Both the position numbers and the translations under genes were made by a program. The notes beneath the pieces are model-generated. The model saw nothing but the letters and a program-made list of their open reading frames with translations. It was not told the origin of the DNA and did no database searches. From Hemicordylus capensis (Eukaryota; Chordata; Lepidosauria; Squamata; Cordylidae): 64,000 nucleotides of DNA. The stretch lies in NCBI RefSeq assembly GCF_027244095.1, contig NC_069665.1:4156501-4220500 (forward strand), written 5' to 3'. Of the stretch, positions 18,880 to 32,154 are shown in pieces. Position 1 is the stretch's first letter. The number at the start of each line of letters is the position of its first letter.

Positions 18880-21490
18880 CCCCCCAAAGACACAGAGACA
18901 TAGTTTGGGTGAAAAGGGCCACAACTTTATTCACCAATAACAATAATAACCGATAATAACCCTTAATAACCCATAATACCAATGTGACCAGCCTAATTCT
19001 AACTCAAACCCCCAACGCAGAACGGAGTAGGCGAAAAAACTCCCAACAGTGGCCAATGCGTTGAGAGCCAAAAATTCCTACTCGGCCCCAGAAGGGCGAC
19101 CAGTCACTAGACCCGCTCTGCTCCAGGGAAGGGAGGGAGGGGGATGCTCGGCCCAAACGGAAGAGCTGGGGCAGGGAAATAGTAATAATAATAAGAGAGA
19201 GACCAGCCCGCCCGCCCAAATCATTTCCCCCCAAGCGAACCACAATGACATCAGGCCCAGGGAACCTAGCTCAATCATCCCAAATGGCAGGGAGCAACTG
19301 GCTCCATAACATGCCCCTCCTACCCAACCAAGAAACAGAAGCACGCTTCCCAAAACCCAACTGGGCGCCCCAATGGGAGGAGCTGGCCCTCTTGAAGGCC
19401 CCAAAGACCGACGAATGGCCGCAAACCAGGACCCGAACAGGAGCCGCCGATCCGCCAGCACCTGCCAAGAAAACAAAAGGTCAGAGTGGGCACTGCCACC
19501 TTCCATTCAGCACACGTAGCGCCACACCACCGAGGACTTCCATCGCCCTCTCCTTTGAACGACGTCCACTCTCAGCCCCATGCGAGCAGCCGTGGTGGCA
19601 GCCCCAATCCGTAAGGAGTGCAGTGTAAGTCCCTCCAAGGGAACCCCGGCCAAAGTCAAGGCCCTTTGTGTAACTGCCAGGAACTGATACTGGGTGAGGG
19701 GTTTGCCTTGTCCTCGTGCACAAAAAGGCAGCCCTCCGGAAAGGGCCCAAGATCCAGGTAACGCCGCAAGGCTTGCGTTTCGCGGCTTCATGCTCCTTAC
19801 ACGACTCTCCCTCCTTATGCTTGACTGCCGGTTCCCGAAAGAAAAGGCTAAATATAGCCACATATTCGCCCTTGAGGATCTTCTCCCGGGTAGCCGGGAG
19901 CAGATGGTCACCCAAGGGCAGACCCATAGCACCATGGGGGGAAGGCAAAATTCCCATGGGATAAAACACAGAGGTCCCCCCTGCACCTGAGATTGCTGTC
20001 GGCGGAGTTGCAGAGCCGCCCCCTCCAGGGGCCAAAGCCGGCCTGTTACCCAGCCACACCTGCTCTGCCGCCCCTTGGAGCCCTGCAGTGATCACCGGAA
20101 AACCCAACGGAGGACCCATGCCCCAAGGCTGTGTGTAAGGTGCCCCAAATGGGGCAGGTCCCCATCCACCCATGGCAGGCATCGGCCAGGGTCCAGAGGG
20201 CCACTGGCCGGTGCCGCCGGGTGGCGTCGGTGCAATAGGCTCACCCGGGGACGGAGGCAAAGATGGATCCACAGGGGGTTGATCCAATGGCAGCTGGGAT
20301 TCCGGAACCGCAGGAGAAGGCATCGCAGGAACAGGAACGCCAGGCACTGGCAACACAGGATCAGCCGGCTCTGCAGGCAGCACTGGGCCGGGCGGGCCCT
20401 CGCCCTTTTCAAGAGCTCCTAACCTGTCAGAGAGAGATTTTCGTAACTGTGTTCCAGCAGCACCACGCGTGCGTCGATGAACTTCCTTCGGCGCTCCAGA
20501 CGGGCCAGCCCCCTTGCTTCCAACAGAATGGAAGCCTTGGCCTTCTCCAGAGCTTCCATTCTGTTGATCAGGCCCCTAATTAGAACCATCTCCCCATCAT
20601 CCTCATCAGAGGAAGAAGCTGGAGGTGCAGGCCGCTTGGCCCCCTGATAGGCTGACCACCGGTTTTCTCCTTGGCTTTCCTAGGCATGTGGGCGAATTGC
20701 AGGGGCCCAGAATCACCAACCCCCAATGCCACCAAAAACAACCCCGAAAACCCCACGGGCAAAAGAACACGACGGGCGTGGAGAGAAGAGCGCCCAGAGA
20801 GCCACTCGCTGCCCTCCTGAGAGACCCCCACTCCGACCCCCCAAAGAAGCCAACGGAAGAGAAGAAGGTCACAAAAAATGCCAGTAACCCCAAGGCCAAC
20901 CAACACCCCCACCCAACCGCAGGGAGCGGCAGGGCCCCAAATAGGTGCCACCAATCAGAGCAACCACCAGTCCCGCCCAGTTAGGCTGCCCAATACGCCC
21001 CAGGCCAGGAAGGCCCAACCCGGACAAACCAAAGGCCCCAAGCCCCGAAGATGCCGCCCCGGGGCCGATGCCGCCGCACTCCAGCCGCAGGCCGATGCCC
21101 CCTCAGGCCGCTAAAATGACCGCCGATGTCCGGGGAAGCCGCCGCTCGGCAGGTCGATGCTACCCACCAAAATATACCACTCTTCCCATCCTCGGGCACA
21201 CCCCGCCCCCCGCCCGCTCCGGTTCAGGCCAAGAAAAAGGTCTATGGAAGAGCTCCTTCCTCCACGGATGCTCAGCCCAAACTGAAGAGCTGGGGGGGGG
21301 AACCCAGCAAGGGCCCAAGCCCCGGCCCCCAAACTGAACGGGCCAATCAGGTCCCTTTGGGGCCTCCAGCGGAGCCTGGCTGGGACAAACTCCCTCCCCT
21401 CCGCAGGAGGCCAAGGGGAGGGGCATCCCGTGTGGCTTGCTTCTCTTTCTTGGGGGCAGCTTGTCTGGCTCTTCGCAAAAGGACCTAAGC
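18880..21490 (-). mobile_element. DIRS/Ngaro-like tyrosine-recombinase retroelement fossil, unit A
   Basis: A broken element on the minus strand. Visible parts are a Pro/Gly-rich gag-like region ending in the ILKGEYVAIFSLFFRE block, and a tyrosine-recombinase C-terminal part with the HSLRIGAATTAARMG motif. Terminal repeats also show: TGCTCGGCCCAAACGG-type sequence on one side and TGCTCAGCCCAAACTG on the other, as expected for split direct repeats. It carries several breaks and is incomplete. It was already in this state before the unit duplication because all three copies share it. Family assignment is from motifs recalled, not from a search. Confidence 0.65.
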
Positions 21491-21796
21491 AAAATACAAA
21501 AGAAAGAAATATTCTGATCAATGAAGATGCAGAACTCTAGCCTTAACCTCTATACCTCAACCCAATCTGTACTAATGTTAAAACAACATCATTTTAAAAT
21601 TATCAACACCAGAAGACAACACGTAAAATGTTAAGATTTACCGATTTTAAAAATGAAGTGATATAACTTGCGATCATATGGGAGGGGGGAAGCTGTAATA
21701 TACAGGGTGAAGACGGGCCCGTCAGAGTTCTCCCCAGCAGGCCGTCTCCAGTCCTGCTGCTTAGGAGGACACCCAGCGAGAGACGAGACTTGCCTC
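21491..21796. other. Region just 3' of the C2orf78-like gene, copy 2
   Basis: Likely 3' UTR and flank of the minus-strand gene. I see no AATAAA on the minus strand in this interval, so the polyadenylation site is not placed. The sequence is AT-rich and matches 42046-42352 in the next unit. Confidence 0.4.
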
Positions 21797-23283
21797 TCAG
21801 TGGCGCCAGGGGTAGCCATACTGAAGGGAGATGTCCATTTCCTCCTCCCGCTCCACGAAATACTGCCTCCGGCCGGCTGATGTCCACTGAGCCGCCTCTT
21901 CCCTCGCTCTTTGAGCCCGCCGCCGCATCAGCTCCCGGACGGGCCGTTGCTCCTCCGTCATGGGCCGGGAGACTTCCAGGTGGGCCGGGGGCGTCCTCCA
22001 AGGGATGAACGTGTCCCCCTTAAACTCCTGCTCTGCTGTCGTGCGCTGGGGACCAGGTGGAAGGACCGGATGCTCCGTGGAGGCTTGGTGGGCAGGGAGG
22101 ACGGGTCGGTGGGTTGGTGTGGGACCCCAAGGCTGTGGCTGTGGTTGAGGGGCCGGCGGGGGCTGGCCAAAGGTCCTCCCAGCAAGACCGTGCATCCGCA
22201 AGCTATTTGCCTGCGCCAGGGAGGAGGGCCGGAGCATGGAGGGACGGGATCCCGGCGGCCTCCACACTGGCATTGATTGTGGGTGGGCCAGGGAGCTAGG
22301 GGGGAGGTTGGCCATCGGCATGGCTGCTGGCCTGGCCATGGAGCTGGGCGGTGCCTTCCCCGCTGGTCTGCTTGGCAGGGCTGCCAAAGGCCTTGGTGGT
22401 GGCTCGGCTGTGCTTCCCGATGGTGGCCTTCCCATGGACATCGCTGGTGTCTTTTGGGGCACGCTCTGCCCGGGATGTCCCTCTGCACTCTTGGATTTTG
22501 CCGGGGGGCCCAGGGCATGGAATACCTGCACGGAGTCCCGCATCATTCTGGCCAGGCTGCTCCTCGGAGTCGGGGGCACAGCCTGGGCGGATCCACTGGA
22601 CTCTGCCCCCACTTTCTGCCTCTTGGTGTCCCCAGCTTCGGCTTCAGGTGGTAGCAGCCGTGCTTTCCCCCTTCCTGGCAGGACCTGAGGCATTCTCAGC
22701 AGCTTCTGGCCTGGCATGCTACCTGCTGGTTTGGTGGGCTGATGGGGTTGGACGGCCAGCTCCAGATGGCAAGTGGGGATCTTCTGTGCGGTTCTCCCTT
22801 CCTTCTGCTCCAGGGGTGCTTTGGCCGTCTCTCCCGATCTCGCCTCCCCCTCAGCCTTTGGGCTTCCCCGTGGCACCTTGGGTGCTGGCACGCTCTCTGC
22901 CCCTGCTGCTCTTGCCCTCTTTCCGTTGTTCTCTGCTGGGAGTTTCCTGCCCACCAACTCCCCATATGTACGGTCCTTGGTCTTTTTGGGCGCCAAGGAG
23001 ATGGGCGGCAAAAAGTCAAAGAGCTGCACCCTTGGCTTGGTACATTGGGTGCCCTTGTCTCCTGGGGCTACCAGGTGGGAAGCCGTTCCCTTTGCGAGCA
23101 CTTTGGTGGGCTCTGGTGGAGGAGGCGGGAAGAGGAATTCCGGAAGCAACTCCTGCTTGGGAACAAGGAGCTTCTTCCGATTTGGAAGCTGGATCTCCCC
23201 AGTGGGCGGGGCTGTTCCTCCCTTGGCCAGGCCTCGACCCTGCAGCTGCGGAGGAGATGGTGGGTGGCGCTCCTGGGTCCCTG
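21797..23283 (-). CDS. C2orf78: C2orf78-like protein, terminal coding exon, gene copy 2
   Basis: The exon starts after TTTCTAG (an alternative AG three bases on keeps the frame) and ends at TGA 21799-21797. It is 1487 bp: two bases completing a codon, then 495 codons including the stop. The product is basic, Pro/Ala/Ser-rich and low-complexity in the middle. Blocks I match to C2orf78 (DUF4629 family) from memory are a DRTYGELVGRKLPAE stretch, MMRDSVQVFHALG, and the C-terminal MTEEQRPVRELMRRRAQ ... REEEMDISLQYGY. In-frame splicing to 23525-23650 is supported by phase. Molecular function of the family is not known to me. No domain with a catalytic signature is seen. Confidence 0.78.
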
Positions 23284-23524
23284 CTAGAAAGGAAGAAGAG
23301 AAGTCAGTTTTTTGGGAAAAGACAGAGCAAGTCTGTAACTTCATCTGGCTCATTCTTTGTGGGCAGCTTTCCCCCATCCCAAGGCACAGATGCTGAGGGA
23401 GTGGCATTCCCCCCCAACCCACATCAGACCTCCACTCTTCAACTCTTGTTCAAGCACAAGGTTCTCGAAGGGCTGGTGGGGCCAGTCACGGGACTGTCCT
23501 TCCCCCCCAATGGTGCACACCCAC

Positions 23525-23650
23525 CTCTGTGTGGTCCCAACTCTGGGATCTTCATTCTTCGTGCAGCACCGGTGCTGAAGCCTTCTGCCTTCTGAGTTGC
23601 AGGCTCCTTGATTTGGATGGCCAGTGTCTGCTCAGTGGCAGGAATCAAGA
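23525..23650 (-). CDS. C2orf78: C2orf78-like protein, 126-bp internal exon, gene copy 2
   Basis: Bounded by the acceptor CTCTTTCAG before 23650 and the donor AGAG|GTGGGTG after 23525. With phase-1 entry and exit it reads LIPATEQTLAIQIKEPATQK and onward to KIPELGPHR without stops. The length (2+41x3+1) joins the flanking exons in frame. It is identical in layout in copy 3 (44081-44206). Confidence 0.7.
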
Positions 23651-24267
23651 CTGAAAGAGAAGGACGGAGGATGACCAGGGGATGGGTCAGGATCTGATCC
23701 AGAGCCAGCCCTGCCGTGTGGTAAGGGGAGGTGGTGGATTTCAGTCCTGAGGGAGGGCGTGGGAAGGTGGCAGGGCTGACTCCTTAGGGGGCTCGAGCAG
23801 TCACGGATGGGTGGGCTAAGGGGTGAGGGCAGCAGGAATTCTCATCCGAAGACAGCTTTCAAACATTGCACATCAGGGCAGACATTGAGTCATCCAGTGA
23901 TCAGCTCTTGCACATTTCCCAAAACTCTGGGCTGTGTTTCAGAATGCATGCTCTGTTCCTGTGGCCAGGCCTGGAAAGGTGCCCCCCTGTGTGGAGTGGG
24001 AGCAGATGGCGTACTCTAGAAATGCAGCCCCATGGCTACAGGGATGAGGGGCAGTGGTGAGAGAGCTGTCTATGGGGAGAATTGTTGGCCCTCTTGGCAA
24101 AGAGCCGGGGAATGCTTCTTGATCTTCTTCCTCCCTGGAGAAGATCAGGGCTCCGAAGAATATATTGCGAAGACCATGGCCTCAGGAGAAGGATGGCGCC
24201 TGACACGTGGGAAGGACACAGGGAGCCCTAGGCGGCAGGACGCCCCTTTCCCAGCATCAGCACTCAC
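23651..24267. other. Intron of C2orf78-like gene, copy 2
   Basis: 617 bp between the two phase-1 exons. It starts with GTGAGTG and ends with CTTTCAG on the minus strand. No repeat or other gene is recognised. The other intron (23284-23524) is 241 bp. Confidence 0.65.
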
Positions 24268-24951
24268 CTCTGGACGCACGGCGAATGTCCGTCGGCTTGC
24301 CGCTCCTGGGCTGATCCGGTGGGGCTGGGCGGAACCCCCCAGCGGCAGCGGTGGTGCTGCTGCCTTCTGATTGCAGCCGGTGGGCCAGCAGGACCAGATT
24401 CCTCTTGCGCGCCGGGTCCGCCCTGGCCGGCTGGGCCAGAGATGTTCTTGCAGCAGGAGGGATGGGGGCAAGCTGGGCCAGAGATGTTGTCTCCGCAGGA
24501 GGGATGGGGGCAAGCGTGGCATGTCTGTAGCCAGGAGCCTCCCTCACCCTATGCAAGAATGGTGGGAACTCTTCCGGCTCTGGAGGTCGCAGCTGGCCAA
24601 AGGATGGATGGCCAAAGAATTGGGCCATGGGGCCCGCAGTGGGACGGCTGGGGGCCAGCGGCCCAAAGAAGGGTCCGGGGAGATGGTAGGGGGATGCCGC
24701 CGGCGAGCCAGGCCGCTGGTGCTCCCGTTGCGGCTTCCGCAGATCTCCCTCTGCTGGGTCTCTGTGGTCCCTGCTGTCCCTCCCTTCGATGGATTGAAGG
24801 GAGAGGTCAGAGACCGAGGACCACATGGAGGTGGAACCAATGGTCGCCGTCGGTGTCTCGAGGAAGCTGCTGGGCGAACCGCCTCCTTCCCCGGCCGAGC
24901 TCGCGCTCGTACAGGCAGAGCCAGCAGACGGCCTCTTTTCAGTCGACTCAT
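24268..24951 (-). CDS. C2orf78: C2orf78-like protein, internal exon, gene copy 2
   Basis: Same 684-bp exon as 100-783, open and with the same acceptor (TTACAG) and donor (GTGAGTG). Together with the next two exons it gives 2297 bp of joined coding sequence without a stop before the natural end. Residues in the first third are Ser/Thr-rich. The middle is Pro-rich (SPYHLPGPFFGPLAPSRP), and the last third is Ala/Arg-rich. The upstream exon and the start codon are not identified. Confidence 0.72.
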
Positions 24952-27900
24952 CTGTAAGAAAAAGGAAGGGGGGCACCTTGATTTCTGTCATTCCTACAAC
25001 AGCCCTGCAAAGGAGGCCCAACTGATGCCTTGCTGATGGGAAGGGAAGAGGCAACTACCCAATTGCCCCGAGGCCTCCCTCTGAACCCATGGCTTCAGTC
25101 ACTTGGAAGGAGGCACCCACCTCCCTGCTGGGACGCTCGGAGTATTGTCCCACTCTTCAGGTGAGGAAGCCCAACAACCCTGATGTGGAGAACTAGCGGC
25201 ACTCATGCCCCGCTCCGCCTCTTAGTCCTGGAGGACTTCCAGAGGGGCTCCTGCATCTCATTGAGTTTGAGCAGGCCAGATGAGGTGGATGATGTGCATG
25301 CAGCTGCCACAGTCAGGGCACTTGTCTCTCCCCTGCTATGGTCTGCAACAGCAAAGAGTCGCTCTCCAAGGTCTGGGGTTCCCCCAACTGCTCAACATTG
25401 GCCCTCCTGTCGATGTAGGCCTACAGCTCCCATCATCCCTGGCTGTTGGCCGCTGTGGCTGGCTGGGGATTATGGGGGTTGTAGTCCAAAAAGAGCTGGG
25501 GAGCCAAAGCTGAGCAGGCCTGCTTTAAGCGAAGATGCTAAGAACTTTGCCTGGGACCTGGGGGATGCAGAGCACAGAGAAATCTGCTCCCCTCTGAGCA
25601 CTCTTGGTTCCAGGAGGCCAGAGAATGTTGTGGTTCGAATCGGATTCCAGAGTGAGAGGCAGTTAGCCTGAGCTGAAGGGGCAGCCCTGGGAGGAAAGAG
25701 GCCCTCCCAGGCGAACCGGGGAGGAAATTAAGCAGAACCAGTGAAAGAACCCCTTTGCACCCATTCTACCTATGGAAAGCCTCTCCCAAGCAGGAGTCGA
25801 TTCTTTTGGATACTCAGCACCGTCCTGGACACTAGTTCAAACACACCCCTATTACATTCCCCTTCATTAGGATTCTGATTAGGACTGACAAGAAACGTAA
25901 TTCATTCACTAATGACTCTGAATAATTTTCATCTTCCTTTTTCAACCCTGATGTCCTTTCTGTCCTGCATGAATTATTGCATCATGAATTAACCCTTACC
26001 CCAGTTTCTCCCCCATCCCACCTTTCTGATTCTAGTTCTAGGTCCACTTTCTCCATTAAGCCTTGGAGATTCACCCCTTCTGTGCCCTTCATATGTCACA
26101 TAAGCACCATGGCAGATGTTTTCCTGTGGGGCCATTGCAAGAAGCTCTTTGAAAAGCCTGCAGTCACTCAAGCAGGGACTGATTTTGTGGGTCTTTTCAG
26201 CAGAAAGAGCCCCCTCCCTGTTAGAGTTAGAGGGCACTCCGCTCCTCTTTCTGAATGGAAATGGAGTACTTCAAACAGGCCTTGCTGTAGCCTCCCTTTC
26301 AATGACCATTGCCTCCCTCAAACAGGGATTCCCAGATGTTGTTGACTACAATGCCCAGAATCCCTAGCCGAAAGCCATTGCAGCTGGGGATGCTGGGAGT
26401 TGCAGTGAACAACATCTGGGCATCCCTGTTTGAGGAAAGACTGCCCCCTACCTCCTCTGTTATGCATGGTCACCCCTACTGGCAAAATCTAGATTGTTGA
26501 CTTCCTTGCCTCGTGCCTGTAAGACTTTGGAAGGGGCCATCGATGATTCCAGATAAGAATGAACTATATAAGAAGGCTGGGGAAAGGGGATAACCTCTTT
26601 GGACAGAAGGTAGAACAAACTGGAAAGGGAAGGTGTGGTATAAAGTCAGATAAAGGAAAGCAAGGGAAATGTGACCCAAGAGCAGACACGGGGCACAATC
26701 CATCCAAATGAATTGCCACCGAGTCCCTCCTTTAATCTACCAAGAAAACCACATGGCTTTGTGGTCTCCAGGAATCGACACCAACTCACAACCTTCCCTT
26801 TCTTTTTCCTCCTGGATGGCACCATTTCCTACCTGCCATGATGACTGTCAACGTCTAAAGAAGTCCACTGGACAACTAAAACAACAACAAGAAGGACAAG
26901 AAGATGTTCTCTCTGGCGAGAGCAGACCAGGCAATCTCTCCAGTGAGAGGAGCCTGCTGTCCGTACTCCTCAACCGCTGGAAAGTCGGTTAGGGAGTGGG
27001 CAACTGAAGCCCGATGATGCGTCATTGTTTATCGCGGTCCCTATGGCGACCTGCAGCTGGTGGGGGGGGGGGCAGAAGAATGTCGGAAGCGGGTCGTGAT
27101 GATGCAAGATGATGTCATGGCCATCTTCACACAGGCTCTCTACCGATATCAAGCCATCCATCAAACCATCCATCTTCTTCCCTTAGACGTTCAGAAGGGG
27201 AGACCAGACCCAAGTTCCGCAGAGTCCATTTCAAGTCTGTTTGGCCACTAGAAGTCTCTTTGGGGCTTGAATGGAAGTCCAGCCATCCTCTCAGCTTTCC
27301 TCTTTGGCATCAATCAATCAATTATATTTGTGCCCTACCCCTCCAGTACACTTCTGCTTGGGGTGGCTCAGTTAGTAAAATAGATATAATCTAAAGTAAA
27401 AGATTAATAAAATTGAAGAAGTGAAAAGATCAAGCTAAAACCATATTTAAAATGACAAATTTTTAAAGTTTCACATTAAAAGTTATTAATAAACCGCCTA
27501 AAACTAAGAACTAAAAAATTAAAGGACCTACCAAGCTATAAGCAGCAGATAAGACATTAAAAAGCATCTTTTAAAAGATATGTTATCGTGGTTGTTGTTT
27601 TTAAAACACTGAGGGAGTGAGCATGGCAAAGCTCTTCCAGGAGGGCATTCCAAACCGAGGGGCCACAACCGAGAAGACCACTGAGAAGACCGAGAAGACC
27701 CTGTCTCTAGCCCCCACCAACTGGCTTGCTGTTAGGTGGGTCAAACACTCATGAAGCCACTTGCGCCCAAGAGATTCTACAGCTAGATCTGACCACTCCC
27801 CTCTTCTTCTACCTAGCTTTTGGAATTCACACAACCCTGGTTCAGGAGTGCACCTGGCTCTCTTACCTTGGCTGGGTGCTCCACCTACACAGGTGGGGAT

Positions 27901-30900
27901 CATGTGACCTAGCTAACTCTCTCAAACAGAAGTCGTTGACTGCTGTAGTCACTTTAGCCAGAAAATACCCCACTTTTTTCTGCGCTGCTTCCTTTGTTGA
28001 TTCCCTTCTGATCTTGGCAGTGTGGAACTGAAGGACTGTACCACTTAGGGTTACCATATTCAAGCTTCCCAAATCCAGGTGGCCTGATTTGCAGATTTTG
28101 CAGATTACAGACAACTAATTTGCATGATTGATTGATTGATTGGACAGATTTGTATACCCTCCTTCTCTACCCTCCCATGTGATTGGATCCAGAGTAAAAT
28201 CCGGAGTAAAATCTAGAGTAAAAAGCACATTTGAAATCCACGTCAATCCGGGTGGAATCCGGGGGCTCCCCCCAATGAGGCAGGGGAAACCATGTGGCTA
28301 AATGGATTGTAATTGTAGAGGACAAGAATGAAGAGCTCTTCACCACCTTATTTCCCACCAGAGTGAAGAGAACACAAGTCTTTCTTTGGGATACAGATCA
28401 ATATTTAGTGACCATGTAATATTCAGCCTCATGAAAGACATGTGCTCCACCAGCCTAACAGCTTTGTGACTATGCAGTGACTGTTTTATTAATATAATAG
28501 CTTTTATGATCTTTATACTTCTACAGTTTTATCGCTTCATCACCTAGTATCTGCTGTTGCATTTCTATCACTTTGGTAGAATACAGGAGGGGCTGACCAT
28601 TGCCTCCTCCCACGCAGTCTGAGATGATGCCTTTCAGCATCTTCCTAGATGGCTGCTGTCTGATATAGTACCAGTGGGGATTCGAACCGGCAACCTTCTG
28701 CTTGTCAGTCAAGCGTTTCCCTGCTGTGCCACACCTCTAACCATACTTGTAAATCGCCTTATACTTTGTACTGGTCTATGATCATAATCAAGATTGATTG
28801 ATTGATTGATTGATATTTATGTGGAGTCAGGGGCATCACTAACAGGGAACAGGAGGTGAAAAATGTCCCTGGTACCATCAGGGAGCCCCCCCCCGCCCCC
28901 CCTCCGGGCTGCTGAGCAACTGCTCCCTCCCTCCCCCCTCTCTGAAGAAGAAGATGGGGAGGGGGCCCATCTTTACCTTTTGTCCTGGGGCCCTTGCTAC
29001 GCCCCTGTGTCGAGTCTGCACATTTATAGGGTTTCCCCACCCGCACCCCCTTGTACAACTGCAGTTTGTATTTCAAAAGCAATTCATACCTGTGGTCATT
29101 CATGATCCATTTTAATTCATCATAAAAATGTGTGTATAAAGACAGGTGGTTTCTGCACTTCTGCTTATGATAGAAGATGAAAAGCTGAAGACTGAGTCTA
29201 GTTTGTTTTGCGGCAGATATTCTTGGTCGTGGCAAATCAAAGGTAGTGGGGTGCGGAAGAGAAAATGGGGTGAAATCCTGCTCCTGCACAGTCCACTGGC
29301 AAGGACTTTTCAGCCACCTGTTAATGGGTTAGAGTGAGTGAAGTCGAGAAGCATCCGGCCCGGTCAGACGTTCCAATTCCTCATCTAATCTGGGGGTTCT
29401 CAACCTTGGCTGAAGCTATTCTGGCTGAGGGTGATGGGTATTGTAGTCGAACGACATCTGGGAATGCAAGGTTGGCAAACCCTGATCTGATAGGAACATC
29501 GGAAGCTACCACTGGTCCATCTAACTCAGTATCATCTTCACTGAATGGCAGCAGCTTTCCAAGGTTTCAAGGCGGGAAACCTTCCCTGTCCTACCTGGAG
29601 ATGCTTCCAGGAATGAAACCTGGGGCCTTTCTCCAGAAATAGGAACCTAGGAAGCTGAGTGATGGCCCCATCCTGCAAATTAGAAACTAATCCTCTGCTC
29701 TTCCCAATTCCACCCCTCCATTACTATTCTCCATTACCCCACAATCCTCCTTTACTAATTCATCCAGTCATTCCTGTCTGTTTTGTTCAATCTGAAAGAC
29801 ACTTGTGCAGGGGTTTCCAACCTGGTGCCCCAGATGTTGTTGGACTACAACACCCATCACCCCCAGGTGCTGTGGCCAACCAGTGCAGCTAGGGAGTTGT
29901 AGCGTCACAAAATCTGGGGATGCCTTGTTGAGAGCTCCTGCATTAGGCAGTGGATTTGAACGCAGTGTTTAAAAAGGTGCTTAGTTTTATGCTTGGGAAT
30001 CCTTTCTTCCATCCCTCTCTTATTCATTCATTCGTTCGATTTCTACACCGCCCTTCCAAAAATGGCTCAGAGCACTTTACACAGAGAAATAATAAATCAA
30101 CAGGATGGATCCCTGTCCCCAAATGGATCACAATAATAAAACACACACACACACACACACAAGATAGACACCAGCAAGAGTCACTGGAGGTGCTGTGCTG
30201 GGGGTGGATAGGGCCAGTTACTCTCCCCCAGCTAAATCTTATGCTCCTTGCTGGGTGCTGGGGTTGCCAACGCTCCAGGATGGAGCCGGAATCAGCATCA
30301 ATGATTCGGTGACTGTGGAACGCAACCTTGGAGGTTTTAATGGCTTGATGTGGTGAAAAATATTGGACAAGAATGTCCCATGGTGGGGAATCTCCAGGAA
30401 TCGCTTCAGAATGGGCAGTCTGCATGGACGCACCTCTTCCTTTCTCCTTTGCTCTGATACCTGGTCAGCTTGTCACTTCCGAACAGGAATTGTGCAGAGA
30501 GAGTGTAAGCTGGGCTTGATCTGGCCTTCTCGTTGGACCTTGCCCATTGCCTTCATTTGTTGATTGACATTGATATCCTGCTCGTCCTTCCCAGGAGTCC
30601 AGAGCAGTGTCCATGGTTCTGTTCCTCCCCACAACAAGTCCGTGAGTGAGGTAGAATCCGCTGAGAGATAGGTGACCTGTCCAGAGTCTCCTGGTGAATT
30701 CCATGGCTGAAGCAGGATTCGAACTCGGCTCTCCCAGGTCCAAGTCCAACCCTCTCTCTCTTTAGAGGGAACAGATGAAACAGGGAAAGCAGCAGTGCCT
30801 CTGAGGCTGAGCAGACTGCCGGACCTTGAGTCCTGTCTCTGCCCTTGGAGATTTGAAGTTAAGGCTTCAAGGAGAGAAAAGACTTGGCTTTCAACTACCA

Positions 30901-31069
30901 GAGCTCGGGGGGTGGAGGAGGGAGTGGGGCGACGGAGAGCCAAACTGCCCATCTTAACGCTCCCCGAAGGGGGATCCCATAACTCTGATCGTCAAAGGTC
31001 AGAGCTGGCTGTCACGGCCTTTCCAGGCTCACTTCCAGCTGCTGATTGTTTCCGCCTTTGAAGCCCTCC
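24952..31069. other. Non-coding tract, unit B
   Basis: Colinear with 784-10866 of unit A without the LINE. It holds the 120-bp MITE (26316-26435), L2 fragment (27312-27770), tRNA SINE (28522-28738), hAT MITE with 8-bp duplication (28828-29007), SINE fragment (29483-29648), palindromic MITE (29808-29940), L2 tail with CA run (30015-30163) and MIR-like remnant (30548-30748). The uninterrupted LINE target CCTTA is at 28757-28761, and the uninterrupted Helitron target A|T is at 28497|28498. No gene seen. Confidence 0.7.
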
Positions 31070-32154
31070 ATTAAATGCAGAGGCGTAACGATAGGGGGGG
31101 CAGGGGGGGCACGTGCCCCAGGCGCCATCTTTGTGGGTCACGTGGGGGGGCGCCGCCATGACCCCTGCCGATCCCCAAAAGATTAAAAAAAAATTTTTTT
31201 TTAATACAAATTTCTCGGGCAAGGGAGCGCGTCGGCGCCCCCTCCCACGAGCTGTCCCTTCCGCGCCCGCAGGCTGCAGCACTCTCGCTGTCCTCGCATC
31301 GAGCGCGGGGGGCGGGCGGGGGGCGAGCGGGAGGAGAGAGCGTGACTGGGAGGGGATCGGGCAAGGAAGGGAAACGCGGCTTGTGTGAAGGAGTCGAGAG
31401 GTGGGAACACGGGAGGGTGGGGGCAAGGAGGGACGCGAGGCGCTAGGTGAAGTGGGGAGAGAGACAGGGTGGCGGCAGCGGATCTTTCCGGTGTGCAAAA
31501 TATTGAAGTTACTTGGAGCTCGCCTTTGGCGTCGGGAACGGGCCATGGGGCAGCCAGCGCCCCTTGCTCTTCGGGGCATAGAATCGGGACAAAGGTGTGG
31601 GGGGAGCGGGGAGCGAGTCAACCTTTATTCAGTCCGAGAAGCTTTGGGGTGCGGTAGACACACAAGACGGGGAGAGGGACGAGAAGAAAGCAAACGGGGA
31701 GTGAGAGGTTTTCAAGCCACGGCGTTATTGGGCTCTGTGGGCCAGCATTGGGCAGGAGAGAAAATGGCGACCAGCAGGACCCCGTAGCCCCAGGGTTCCC
31801 TCCCTGTTTGGATTTGAGACCGGTGGGAGCGGGGGCTTCCAGCCAACCTGCTTTTAGCACAAGCTTAGGTTCCCAGAGCAACTGCGCCCAGGCGCTTGCA
31901 AAAGTCTCAACGCCTCCATGCGCGTGCTCGCGCTCCCCCCCTCCTATGACATCACGGCTCATTACCCGGGAAACGCCAATGACATCAGCAGACAAAAAGG
32001 AATGCGGGTCTTGGGAGTTGCTAAGCCCGTCGCGCGAGTAAAGCTTAAGGCAATCTCGAGGGGGAAAGATTGTGTGGCGTGTGCACAATACAAGCGGCTT
32101 CCAAGTCCCAAATAGGTTTGCACTGTCTGCAGTAGACATTCAAATGGCCAGAAC

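Larger units (their letters stand above)
1..24168. repeat. Tandem segmental duplication, unit A
   Basis: The sequence from position 1 restarts almost base for base at 24169 and again at 44725. The three stretches are therefore successive units of one tandem array, and the window lies wholly inside it, so the true breakpoints are not visible. Unit A is longer than unit B because it carries the 3.96-kb LINE at 4592-8551. Allowing for that and for tandem-repeat length changes, A and B are colinear throughout. The boundary at position 1 is only where the window starts. Confidence 0.97.

Noticed and set aside
22351-23595. Long plus-strand open frame of 414 codons opposite the last exon (and again at 42907-44151).
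   Set aside because: It is the complement of the low-complexity, GC-rich minus-strand exon, crosses the splice boundaries, and has a Trp/Cys/Gly-rich composition typical of a shadow frame.
25121-25206. A possible first exon of the C2orf78-like gene on the minus strand (MSAASSPHQG ... EEWDNTPSVPAG, then donor GAG|GTGGGTG), repeated at 952-1037 and in unit C.
   Set aside because: The open segment looks protein-like and has an ATG after a stop. It ends in phase 2, though, and joining it to the next exon would put a stop at the junction. Not listed as coding.
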